In this document: one piece after another, positions 34,895 through 46,186 of the stretch
How the letters are laid out: the number at the start of each line of letters is the position of its first letter
Numbering within the stretch: position 1 is the stretch's first letter
Source of the DNA: Hymenochaete sp. R1
Taxonomy: Eukaryota; Basidiomycota; Agaricomycetes; Hymenochaetales; Hymenochaetaceae
Length of the DNA: 64,000 bases
NCBI GenBank assembly: GCA_019400425.1
Contig: JAFREE010000101.1
Location: forward strand, 1 to 64,000
Direction of reading: 5' to 3'
Translations under genes and position numbers: made by a program
The notes under the pieces: model-generated
What the model saw: the letters and a program-made list of their open reading frames with translations, nothing else
What the model was told of the DNA's origin: nothing
The model's database searches: none

Positions 34895-36692
34895 TCATAC
34901 AATCTCAGCTATGATCTTTCCGCTACACATCGATGGAATCAGGACGCGCTAAGGATGAAGAAATACAAAGGACACCATACATGTTCTTATCTGCTTCCAT
35001 CTCACGATGAGCATCTTGGATTTCGGTCCATGGGTATACCTGATGCATACAAAGCGTCAATCGCACTGCGCCCAAGCTTGCAGCGTCAAACCAGACCGCA
35101 CCTTATGTATGACCGGTTTCAGCTTCTCTTCCATGAGAGCATCTAATACCTTTGACTTGAAGCTATGCCAAGTGAAAGATGAGAAAATTGAGCATTCATA
35201 CGGGAGCATCATTCCATGCCGGGACTCACTTATTGATCAAATCCGTTTGATAATCAATCGATCGAGAACGGAGAGTCGAGCCCTCTATGTGAAGCCGTTT
35301 GAATAGCAGTGGCCTTAGGTCGAACATTTCAACCTCAAAGCCTGAAATTCAAGAGCATAGCGGGGACGACATCCCGGCGAGGAGATAATTATAGACATGA
35401 ATCCAGGGATAACGTTGGGGAGGAGAAAGGGTTAACAAGGTGGCGCAATCGAAGGATGTCGACAGGGTGAATTCCGATTCGCGATTGCCACAGAACGGTC
35501 GATAGAGCGAGAATAATGGCTAAATTTAGCAGGTCGGAGATAACGACAGCTGGTGCCGGAGAAGGCTTACCGCTCAGGAAAGCCAACAAGGTCATCCTCC
35601 CGTCGAAAGCGAGCGAGTCGATATTCTTGTGCCAATGCGATCTCCCAACGAAATCGATGAGAACCTCGACGCCTTTCCCGCCGGTGACGGACTTCACTTC
35701 TGCTGAGAAGTCTTGCGTCTTGTAATTTACCGCCTTCGTCACTCCCAGCCGGTGCAGAAAGTCGAGCTTTTCTTGTGTGGATGCAGTGGTGATTATTGTT
35801 TTACTGTATCCACAAATTCAATGTGTGTGATTTGCCAAGATTAGAGAACTTACGCCCCAAAGAATTGGGCAAGTTGTATGGCAGCTATCCCGACTCCGGA
35901 TGCTCCCGTATGCACCAGTACATCTTCACCCTTCTTTATTTTACCAATTTCAACAAGTGCCTGAAATGCTATCAAACGAACGACAGATGACGGTCAATTC
36001 AGGCAAAAGGCAGATAATTCTGGGGTGGCATCCCACCTGTCAACCAGTTCTCAGGAATACTGGCGGCCGCTGCCCATGAAAGATGCACCGGTTTCTGGAT
36101 GAGATGCGTCTCAGGAACAACAATGTATTCTGCATAGGCTCCCTAAAATTTATGAAGAAACCCATCCAGGCTATTGATCAAAATCGGCATCCCGAGCTTG
36201 CACAAGGAGGTCCATGCACTGACACCGCTAGTTATCCCGAACACCTCGTCTCCGGTCTTCCACTGGGACACATTGGGTCCGGTACCGGTAACAGTGCCTG
36301 AGAATTCCACTCCCAGGATCGTCGACGCGCCTTTGGGGAGGGGATAATTGCCCATGCGCTGTAGGATATCCATCCGATTCAAGCCAAAGGCTTTGATCTG
36401 TGTAATTGAGTGAGTTGATACATTACGGAGACTACGGCTTGAAAGCTTTCCGAGCGCTACGGCAGCGCTTTCGGGAATAAAGTAATGGATTCGCGAGGGC
36501 ATACTCGTCACAGGATACTGATCATCTTCAATGAAAAGCAAACAGGGAAGTTTTCAGCTGGGAGATATAATCAATACGTACCTCGACGAGCACCTCTTTG
36601 GGTGCCGGTTGCGGCTTCGCCGCTGTTCCGAGGAAAAGGCTCTCGAGAGGACCCTTACCATCTTTGACGAGAACGGCTCGCATTTGCGCCAT
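34895..36692 (-). CDS. PIG3-type NAD(P)H quinone oxidoreductase (zinc-free MDR)
   Basis: Nine exons (36692-36582, 36397-36224, 36142-36037, 35968-35854, 35803-35571, 35341-35230, 35162-35102, 35039-34981, 34922-34895) give 332 aa, the usual length of this family. It starts MRAVLVKDGKGPLESL after MAQ. The GroES-like part has AFGLNRMDILQRMGNYPLP and GVEFSGTV. The Rossmann fold has VHTGASGVGIAAIQLAQ. The C-terminal signature FKRLHIEGSTLRSRSIDYQ and VYPWTEIQDAHREMEADKN are typical of TP53I3/PIG3 relatives. It reduces quinones with NADPH. The intron 35570-35342 (229 nt) and intron 1 (184 nt) are long for this window; reading through the former gives a misleading open frame that hides the true C-terminal exons. 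Confidence 0.9.
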
Positions 36693-39190
36693 GTGTTATA
36701 GTCACAGAAAAGTTACAGAATCAAGCCAAGAAGGACAGAGCCTCTTGAAAATTATCCCTGCGTCGTAATGTGCAGAGAAAAAGGCGAACTTCGCGCTCAC
36801 ACTCACGCTCACCGAATCCACCGAATGAGCCATCGCCGATCATAATTGTACTTATTTGGTAAATGACATAAAAGTGGACCTACAAAGCGACTCAAATTCA
36901 TGCGCCTGCCTAGATTTTCTTCTCTTCCTCGGAATTCACCAATGCATTGCCATGAGTTGTATTGGTAAGAAAGTGTGTCAGAGCCAGGTTGTAATGACTA
37001 GCTCCATCACTTGTGTGTGGTGCCATTTGTTCTCGACATGACTGAAAACATAGAGCCGCGTAACATTTCCTGACTGATCCTATTTTTACGGTACTCAATT
37101 CTTCATCATCGCGAAGTCGCGTCGGCTTGGGGCTGTAGAATGCCCGAGCATCGGTCAATACATTACACCAGCGCTGCTTACAAACATAAAAAGTGGCCTC
37201 GGAAGCTCTATCACTCGCGCAGACTATTATAAGCGAGATCGAATTTGTCTTTCTTTTTCAAAATTCGATAGTAACCAGGTCCGGTTCGCAGTACATCCCT
37301 GAGGGGCAATGATTTGGCGTCTATAATTATTGGATTAGCTCAAGATAGTCCGGAAGATACGCCGAGGCAAGGCTTTAATTGGGAAGCGATGCGCTTCCGG
37401 TATAGTCTAGTCCAGAGTTTGCAGCATTCCATCGGTGATCAAAGGGATGCGTGTCAGGAAGGCAGTCTGTTTTCGAAATCTTCGTTGAGCGATGCCCTTG
37501 ATCGGGGACAGTTGCGGGAGAGGGTACGGATGTTGAGATGTCCATGTCTTTAACAGCAAGACTATTGATGTTTGAAGTTTTGCGACCTTCAGGGTCTCAG
37601 CTTGACTTCAAGAATACAAGGTGCCATCTATCCGACGGTGGATCAGATGGGCCGATTGACCTTGATCGAAACTCTGCTGCACCTCAGTACATTATGACAG
37701 TGTGAGTGCGCCCTCTTCAAGATGCCAACCCAGATTAGGGATTATCCGTTGATTCATGGGATTGGCATTAGGCCCCTCGACATTAATCAGGACTAGGCGT
37801 TCGAGCTGCAGTCTCCTTTGAGACCGTCCATTCAACGACATCAAATGATCAAGGGCAGTATCCTTTACGATAGCATGTATGGTAGGTAAGCCTTCGCGAG
37901 AGTAAGTTGCTATTAATAACAAGCACGCAGACTTACTTCTTTGAGCATTCCTAAGAAGACCAAAGAGTCCTGTGTTGGATAAGCGCCACTACACATAGAT
38001 GTTTGCAAGGCATCCAATGTAAGATGTCCGTGGCTGACCGTGTTTGAAGCTAGCCAAGCTTATTGCCTGTTCGATTTGAGACAAATCCGAGGGAAAACGA
38101 TAGGTAGAACAGTAGACTAAAAGTATCAACGAGGCATCCTTGATTTCAACGGGATGTTGTTATTTCTTAGCGGGCTCAACGAAAGATATCGCATCCTCCG
38201 AGGCCGTGAGATCCGAGCAAGTACGGTGCTTCCCGCTCACAATCTTGCCACAAGGCATACGCTAATGATCTTTGAAACAATCAGTCTTGTCAGCTTGTCA
38301 ACAAGCAAGGAATGACTCGAACCCACTTACCAATTGGCTACCTCGGGGTTTCGAGATTTGATCGCCCCCCAGCTCAGCAAAAGAATCTTATTGACGAAAG
38401 TGTTGAATCGGGCGTGTCATATCTACTCCCTTCTTGAATTGAAGCTTGAACTATTGGGAGGCGCAAAACACCGGTTGAATCCCAACCTCTTGATCGTCAG
38501 AGCCACGGTCGATAGAGGATACGTCCGTATCAACGCAAGCTACTCGGCATGTGCTCTAAACGGCGCTCATCTTGACCCGCCTCGTCTCATCTCACTTCGT
38601 CTTGTCGCGCCTCAATCAGGCACGACACGGACGCGGAGCAGAGGGCATTGCTTGTGGACCTTCGATAGCGTCGAGCACGAGCTTCGGAACAAAAGAGGCC
38701 CTTCGTTTTTTGTTTTCCTTCCCTGTACTGATACCGTTTTGCAAATATGAGGCAAGTTGCAGTAGTAACCCCGAATATTCTGATACTCAGACTGTCTTAG
38801 AGTTGAAGATGAGACAGTCAGAAGCCTGCGCGTCGCGTCGCAACCAATAATTTTTCCTGTATGAAGATGAAACGGCGGGACAAGCGGCCCCATCATTTCT
38901 TTGCCATCTTGCTGATCCCCACCTAGATGTAGAAGTCAATTGGTCAATGATATGTAGCACGCTGGTGTGTATCAGGGTTGAGGGGGAAGTGGAAACATAC
39001 AATACTGGAATCGTAGCAGCTGAATGGTAGGACCTCGATCGAGTCGAGTCAGACAGTGCACAGCGCGCTGTGGCATTGATTCTGGGAAAAGATGAAAAAT
39101 GAGTCATGATCCATGAAGTGATGTAAATATTTCGTAATCAGATTAGAGAAGCGTCAGAATCTGAGTGGGCGGTAGACAAGCCAGGTCAGG
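36693..39190. other. Gene-poor stretch between oxidoreductase and inverted-repeat element
   Basis: No gene recognised in 2.5 kb. The longest ORF (38334-38750, plus, 138 codons) has no recognisable motif and no clear start context. It may contain decayed mobile sequence. Confidence 0.35.
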
Positions 39191-40381
39191 TACTATCATT
39201 GGCCCCCTTCTTGACCGGCCCCCTTCTTAACCACTGCGTCCCCCAGCTCTTTCCCACTAAGGTGCACGACACAAGAAGTGTGCACCCCCCCTGTGATTTC
39301 CTTTTAAGGGAATTCTGGGAGGGTGTTACACAACTTACATCTTCCTCTTCTCATTCAATTTTGACTTTTAGAAAATTCTAAGACACGAGAATGAAAGGGC
39401 CGGAGCAACTCTCTAGTTCTCGTGCCTTGGTTTTTTAAAATATGTGCTGTGGAAGGAGAAGAGAGAGAAACAAAGTGAACATGGTCTCTATCTTCCTCTT
39501 TTTTCCTAAAAGTTCGAGATCTGAAGTGAAATTTCGGGGCAAAAATGGGTGATTTGGGGTGTATCTCTGCGCTCGAGCGGTGAAGAAATGAGCAATCCGC
39601 GCGAAGACGCGGCGAAGTGCGTGCGACTTGACCCACTTGACGCGTCGTGCTCTTTCATTGTGGGTCCAGCTCATCCCTATATGGTTATAGTCTAACGACG
39701 AAAGGAAATAAAGCACGTGCATGACGGCGTCACAGGGCGTCACAGGAGGGGGGGTGCACACTTCTTGTGTCGTGCACCTTAACAAAGACATCTTCAAAAA
39801 ATTCATATTTATACATACGTTTAAATAAACCTGTATTGCGCAATTATAATGATAAAAAATGGAATTGAACAAGAGAAAAAGTGCATATAATGGCTTTTAA
39901 CCAGAGGGGGATCTTTTCGGAACATCTAAAGAGTGCAAATCTGGATATTTTTTCCTGAAAACTCTACTGTACATAGATACAGTACCTATCTACTTACAAT
40001 TTACACCCGAAGATGTGAAAAGCAGATGGTGAGTTGGAATTGCGAAGAAGAGGATGGGAGGGGGAAAAGTCCGTCACAAAAGAAGTGACAGTCATTCCGA
40101 TTTGGAAGCTCCCTGTCCCGTGACTTTTTCGCCTACTGCAACTTCAAGCCATCCCCTAAAATCTCCGATGTGACCCGGTGTGACCCATTGGTTAAACTCC
40201 CCCCCATTTTCCCCCCGCCGATTTTCTCAATATTTTCTCTACCAAAAAAATCTGATTTTTTTTCATGGATTAGATATACAAGTAGAGAAGGTTCATTAAA
40301 AAAACTGGAGGGATTGGTCGAGCGAGGAAGGAGTGGGAGGCAGGGGGGGCGTTTTGGTTAAGAAGGGGGCCAATGATAGTA
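39191..40381. mobile_element. Non-autonomous DNA-transposon-like element with TA target duplication
   Basis: The left arm 39193-39216 (starting CTATCATTGGCCCCCTTCTT) and right arm 40356-40379 are inverted repeats matching at 23 of 24 positions. Each is flanked by TA (39191-39192 and 40380-40381), as Tc1/mariner-type insertions leave. The left arm has an extra direct copy of GGCCCCCTTCTTAACC at 39217-39232. The 1.2-kb interior has no transposase-like ORF, so any movement would need an enzyme encoded elsewhere. A second inverted-repeat element sits inside it. Confidence 0.75.
39258..39781. mobile_element. Nested inverted-repeat element (MITE-like), 524 bp
   Basis: Arms 39260-39291 and 39748-39779 are perfect 32-nt inverted repeats starting AGGTGCACGACACAAGAAGT and ending in a C7 run. 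Similarity continues past a 2-nt indel (CTGTGA). TA borders both ends (39258-39259 and 39780-39781). The interior has AT-rich sequence and small ORFs only. Its arms differ from those of the surrounding element, so it is a separate family that inserted into it, or the two form a composite. Confidence 0.75.
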
Positions 40382-41770
40382 GAGGAAGATGTGGTCAACA
40401 GGCTCGAGATATTCCAGGGCTTTTAGCAATGTCGGCTGCAGATGAGGACCGACCTGCGGTGGCAGGTGGCTCATTACAATACAATGTATTTGTAGATCCG
40501 CTGCCAAAGCGTAAATGAAAGGCTCTCAGGTCCTGGGCATCAGGTGGAAGGCTGAAGGAGAGCAGGGACTGTCTATTTTCGAAGCTGCTGACCGGTTTGG
40601 TGAGCCAAGAAAGGTAGGTGGATGAGATGAGGGTGGGCTTCATCGACCGTTTTTTCCAGTGTCTGAGTTGAAATTTGTGAAATCCAGTCGCGCTCATGTC
40701 GATTCGTGACAGCCGGCACAGGCCAAGCGGTCGAACTTAAGCTTCAGTTGTACATTTTTGAGAACAGCTTCGCACTGCCTAGTCGAGCAATCTCCTACTC
40801 TCCAGCCTCGTGTACTCCAAACGAGCGAGAAAAAGTCCACTGCCAACGCGCGTGGCGTGCATGGGAAGGGTGGAAAGAAAAGAGTAAGAAATCTTTCGCC
40901 GATTGCGGAACCTTTTTTGCCGTCATCGCGATGAAGCGTAACCACACAGCCATCCGTGAACGACGGCCAAGGAGCAGTGAGGGATGCATGGAGGCCACAC
41001 ACACGCGCTGGTGCTGGTCGAGAAGAGAGTAAAAATACAAGGATGACCTGATTGTAATTCCGTATCAGGCCAGGACGCCGACCATCAATCGAAAAGGGTA
41101 TTTCCGGCATGGCAACTTTACTGAAACCGTCTTCTCCTACTCACTCTCCAGGTGAATCATGCAATCATTTTGCTCCCGGTTAAGGTGGGGTTCCTAGCGT
41201 TCAGTGACATTAATCTTTGGAAGTCCTCGGCAACGTGCTCAGAACAGAGTACGATCCATCCCAATTTTTCTATATGCAGAAAGGAGCAGGAGGCGGCGGC
41301 GCCTCGGGCTTTCACTCTTGCTATTCACTAACAGGAAGATGCAAGACACTCCGAAACTTTTTTTTCCGTCCGTTTTAGGCGCACTGAAACTAAGCACATA
41401 CAAGCTTGATCACATCATGGACCAGCATCGGGGGTTCGGTGCGCCTCTTACCAAGCTTCAAGAGAACTGTATAGACCCCCACGAAAGGACTAATTTGAAT
41501 TTGGGTATTTTGATGTACGTACGTAGACCGTGTGAGTGAGCGTCTCTTCCGACGAGGGCCGCTGCACCCTGTCTCGCCACTATGCCTGACGCGCGTCAAG
41601 CTTCAGCTCTGTGCTAAAATCTCTGCAACAGCAACTGCGCTTTAGCTTTACTATCCCCGTGGCGGTTCCGCGCTGATGTTGTTTGAGTCAAAATGGAACC
41701 CTGACGCCCGCCTCTGATTCTCAGATGAACTCGTTTGCTGTGTGATCAATGGTTCACCGGCGTCCATAGG
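40382..41770. other. Gene-poor stretch after the inverted-repeat element
   Basis: A 138-codon minus-strand ORF (41110-40694) starting MPEIPFSIDGRRPGL and a 100-codon one (40697-40395) meet at 40694-40697 but show no known family. Nothing else seen. Confidence 0.3.
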
Positions 41771-41778
41771 TATATAAA
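41771..41778 (+). promoter_or_regulatory. TATA box of the 41.8-kb transcription unit
   Basis: TATATAAA lies 152 nt upstream of the ATG at 41930 and is one of the best plus-strand TATA boxes in the window. Confidence 0.5.
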
Positions 41779-41929
41779 GAGCTGCATGCATCCGCCTAGC
41801 AGATCCATCCATCTCCTGTTTGCGCCTCCTTCAGCACAGTCTACTATCAGCTTGCGCTCGTAGCCGTTCGCCTCTTCCCTCATCATTCCTCGCAAGACGA
41901 GTCTATCCTCTACGCAACAGCACCTAACC

Positions 41930-42046
41930 ATGTTTCGCGCCGCTCCCCAGCAGACCCCCGTTGACTTCTCCGGCAAGGGTGGCAAGTCCTCCAAGGACAC
42001 GATCAAGTCCGCTGCGCAATCGAATGGGCCAGTCCTCTTTGCTTAG
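41930..42046 (+). CDS. Short ORF, 38 codons, or first exon of a small protein
   Basis: The ATG sits in a good context (CACCTAACCATGTTTC). It reads MFRAAPQQTPVDFSGKGGKS and stops at TAG 42044-42046. Good intron signals follow (42079-42148; 42165-42225 with GTAAGT and CACAG). If an unusual donor were used, the frame could join the downstream IRLITIALLQSTAAGYARSS ending near 42297, giving a protein of about 60 residues. No family recognised. It could also be the short ORF at the head of a long non-coding RNA. Confidence 0.35.
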   Translation: MFRAAPQQTPVDFSGKGGKSSKDTIKSAAQSNGPVLFA

Positions 42047-44394
42047 ATGCAAACCGACACACTCTCGCCGTCGCAGACGTATGCATCTATCCACACAAAC
42101 ACACCCACCTCCACACTGTATTATACACGGACAGCCGGATCCTCCTAGCTTCCCCCGACTCAACGTAAGTCAATCCCAGTCCTGAATAAATGCAGGGGAA
42201 CGAGCTCACACTGTCTCAACCACAGTGATCCGTCTCATCACCATTGCACTGCTTCAATCCACTGCGGCTGGTTACGCTCGCTCCTCGTACTCTACATAAT
42301 TTTTAATGGACACCCTCACCGGAAAGTAGGAAGCAAGCACGGACCTTTACAGACCTAGAGACAACATACTCTCCCCTACTGTACTCTCGCACTCGTAAAT
42401 GTTATCGTTTCGGCATTCGCAGTTCTGCTTCATTTGTTTTCGCTTTCGACGCCACTTTCCCCCATCTTCGTTCTTCCATGGTCTAGCTTCCCTGCACAAC
42501 ACATCTATTTATGTTATTCATTCCCACATTTGCAAGATCTCACAAACTGTAGCTTACTTTTGATTTATCTCCCCTTCTTCACTCGTATCCTTTAACATAC
42601 TCGCACTTAGGAATTGTATAAATGTTTTCATCGCTTCTCAATCTGATGGAAGTTTCGCACTGAGAGCTTGGCACCGAGACTTGCTTGCTTCCGATATTTG
42701 ATGCCGGTCAGGTCTATCCACGTAGTTGCACAGCTGAATAACGAATTCGATACGAGCAATGCTCCTTATCGTTCCTGAGCGCCCACATAAAGGTTATTGG
42801 CGACGATGCATCGGGTGATGATGGGGAACAAGACAGAAACACGAGAAACGGTGACGACTCGGTGACGGCGACGATCGACAGACGAGTATTTGTGTTTCAC
42901 GTGATTTATTACGTGATCACGTTTCAGTTTTTCTATGCTTCGCATCGCATCTCTTCTTGAATCTTTCCCTCAAACTTCTACCTTCACACATACACATGAA
43001 GCGCTCCGATCACCGATGGAATAAGTACCATATCATCTCCCTCTTTTATGCACCAGGCAATTAAATACAACACCAAATTCAGCGTATCTATAGTGTGAAC
43101 GACGAGGAAGTTCCGCTTATGGGTTAGCATCATCTCTTCCTCTGGGTAATTGGCCGTCATAACCGTGTGTTATGCTGTCCAGCGACAACGTTAATGTCCT
43201 TGTCTATCGTCATCCGTCGTCCACGGAGCAGCCATTGGCACTCTTAGCCGAATCGACGTTGCTAAATCTACAATCGTAAACTCCGAGAAGTATATCTCCT
43301 TGCCACGCGCTTTGTGGCAGGAGTGCCTGGCCCGCTGCCGACTGACAAGTTCGGACTCCCCGGTTGGAAATAACGGGTCATCTGGTCCGTTTAATCTGCG
43401 AGATCGCTAGTTCTCTTTACGTTCTGCACCTACTTTGGGCACTAAGAGTAAATGTGATCGATTTCACCATTGATACACGAACACAGCTCGATCCTGCGCT
43501 CGCGTAAGGATCTCTTGACCAGCACATGGAGGGTAAGTGAGAAGTTGCCAAGCATCCGAACAGCTCGTGTCTCCCGAAAAGCAAAGCTTAGCTTTTCATC
43601 TGCTTGTCTTGTTTGTGAATGGACTCGTGCGTTTACTGGTTGAGGCTCGGGTCACTGTCTCGTTGATCTGACCTGAACATTCGGTGTAGGTATCGACATG
43701 CCTTGCTGAGAAGTGTGGGCGCCTATGTCTTAGTCTCATGACACCTCGTGTCCGACTTGGAACAATAAAATCTCAAAAAGTTCTCCGGTACGACACGTTC
43801 ATGTAAGCAAACTGTTGTAGCTAACTTTCATTCGGTGTTTACACCTTGCTTTCGATAGACATGCGGTTCAACCCGAGTGACTCTATTCGCCGGTTCTTCT
43901 TTGTTCGAAGCCCGACCTCTTCGTACAATACCAGCTCCAGTGACAGAAGACCTGATAACCATTCCGGCCCGGACCGTTACACATAGTTAGTCCGTGCTTC
44001 TAACTTTGCGTCTTCTGTAGTCCGCTAAGTACGGGGATCTACTGACAATGACTTCTTAGTTGCCGCATTAAAATCAGCTTCCCGAATTCTTTACTTGAAT
44101 GCGACTGTCTCTGCCTCTTTAGGCATGCCCAGGGTTCGCCGATGCCCTCGAATCGCGGTGATTTGACTGTGATTATCAGACCCGATTTGGACCAATAGTC
44201 ATTCGAAGCAGTAGGCCCATGTCTACAATCATAGGTGTCCCCGTCCTAGATGTCTCGGCTGACATCTCTACTGGCTAGCGCTACCCAAACCAACGTGAGT
44301 AGATGGCCATGTTTTATATCCTGTGCTTCTCTTCTGACGCTACAGTAGTGATAGGCAACTCTCAAAATTGGCAGTCGCCTTCGATCGCGCTTCT

Positions 44395-44460
44395 CCATCT
44401 ATGATGACGCCTCCGCCTTCCATCATGTAATTGAAATTACCACGCATGTGCTGAGGATGG
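44395..44460 (+). ncRNA. Candidate box C/D snoRNA
   Basis: A C box ATGATGA (44401-44407) and a D box CTGA (44451-44454) are 43 nt apart. CCATC (44395-44399) can pair with GATGG (44456-44460) to form the terminal stem that brings the boxes together. The guide region upstream of the D box ends TTACCACGCATGTG. I could not assign an rRNA or snRNA target from memory. Confidence 0.4.
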
Positions 44461-46186
44461 TTTTGTGACCGACCGAGGCTGATCCCCGTTCATTTACACC
44501 TCCACGTTACTTCAAGGACCATTGATCTATCTTACGCCAAGTCTTCAGTTTGATTCAATGGAGCGCTTCGGAAAGGTATTTGTCTGGGAAGCGCGCTTCA
44601 TTTACGTTCTCAGGAGTCGGTGTTTCGATAAACGGGGAGCCGCTCAGACGCTCAGACGTCCAACGTTAATTGGATCAAGCTTCTCTTCTGCTACATCGTT
44701 ATCACGCGCAATAACTTTCCTTGTCGTAACTCTGTCGGCGATGGCGACTCGCGGAGGACGAACTTACTAAAATAAATCAGTCAGCATCACCAAACTGGCG
44801 CTTGGAAATTACCAACTCTTAGCTGCGTAGTACTGCGAGCACGCCGACAAATCCAATATCGATGTCACAGCCCACTCAAACATACGGGCACCGGGGATAC
44901 CATCACAAGAAGCGCGACATAAAAATATATGTTAATAAACATCTGCGCATCGACGCAGATTTGGGTAAAAAAGATTCCGCGGCAGTGAACGACGGCCAGG
45001 AATCCCAGGATCCCTTCACGTCCGAGAAGTCGGCGATGGCTGGCTGACTTCTCTGATCTTATAGACTGAAAAGGGTAAAACCCAGTATGCTTCTCTTCTT
45101 AATCATCTTCGTCCCAGATCTTGTGTTTTGAAGATGGCCTCGACCCAACTCCGTGCCTCAATCGTCTGAGTAACTGAGCGCTCATGCACATACATCGATC
45201 CACTCATCCATCCCATAAACCTTACCTCGCCCCATCACCAGGACCTGTCCAAAGCAGGGTTCGGCTTCAAAGGTTGAAGCCCCGCAGTCACCACCCTTTT
45301 ATCGGAGTTTGATCCTATCACGGACTGTCGCTGGACGAGCCTTTGTCTGTCCTTGTCTTGTGTCCGAATATATGTATATCATCTTTTTGACATATAGACG
45401 GCACGATAGATATCTCTTACGCTCAGCTGCTTCTTGTTTCAGCTTTCTCTGGGAAGGTGGGTCGGGTCGTGTGCTTTATTGATTTCGGTGATGGTGATGC
45501 GGGGCCTCGGAAGGTCGTAAAGAATACTTAGTAGTGAGTCTCACTCTCATTACCGGCGTGGGCTTCATTGCTAAATTTCATGTTCGCCGATGGCCTTCGG
45601 ACTTGATACAGAATTGAATCATCTGGGCGCTCACGGAGGCTCAACAGAGGTACGTACAGTACATCATGGCTTTGATTCTTTACAAATATTTGAGATTCAA
45701 TCATTATGGTTGGCAAGCATTTAGGTCCATCAGGGACGACCGACCGACATAAAGAGCGAGTACACGGTCAATAACAATATTCAAATTGACGGGACGGAAG
45801 TTAATAGACAGATGCGGCGCACAGGGTTATGGCAACCCGACTTCTCCGACGAGCGTAAGGTAAAATCCGATAATACACACGTTTCGATTTTTGAGCATAT
45901 CAAAATTAATGATAATAATACAGCACAGGGAATGACGAACGAACAAAAGTTCCGTGCAAAAAAAGGGGATGCCATCAACTTTACTTCCAACTCTTGGCTT
46001 GATAGTTATTCCGCAGTATTACAGTAGAAGTCCGATCCCGACTCCCGAAGACTCCATTCGACAATGCACAAGAGCAGCCATCAGCGAATACACCAGTCAC
46101 CACACGCATGCTTCCAATGAACATTATGATGTCACGTATGGATAACCCCTGATTCAAGTTTGAACGCGTTTGGGCTGTCATTAGGG
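44461..46186. other. Intergenic, non-coding tract to trehalase
   Basis: Several ORFs of 60-82 codons (such as 44522-44770 and 45812-46027) without recognisable features. No gene supported. Confidence 0.35.

Larger units (their letters stand above)
41800..44460 (+). ncRNA. Candidate spliced long non-coding transcript
   Basis: From 42186 to 44521 there is no ORF of 60 codons on either strand, the longest such gap in the window. Yet the plus strand carries good intron signals: GTAAGT...CTCAAC...CACAG (42165-42225), GTAAGT...CTGAC...TGTAG (43533-43689) and GTGAGT...CTGAC...TACAG (44295-44345, 51 nt). With the TATA box at 41771 this looks like a spliced RNA with at most a short ORF at its head. 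A TCACGTGAT motif lies at 42898-42906. Transcript ends are guesses. Confidence 0.35.

Noticed and set aside
35389..35742. Open frame that continues the oxidoreductase to a stop at 35389
   Set aside because: It reads into a 229-nt intron; the family C-terminus (FKRLHIEGSTLRSRS onward) is encoded by later exons starting at 35341.
42809..42870. Second box C/D-like candidate (GTGATGA near 42816)
   Set aside because: No CTGA D box within snoRNA distance and no terminal stem.
43866..43915. tRNA-like T-loop sequences (GGTTCAACC, GTTCGAAGCC)
   Set aside because: No pairing T-stem, anticodon arm or acceptor stem could be assembled around them; no tRNA is claimed in the window.
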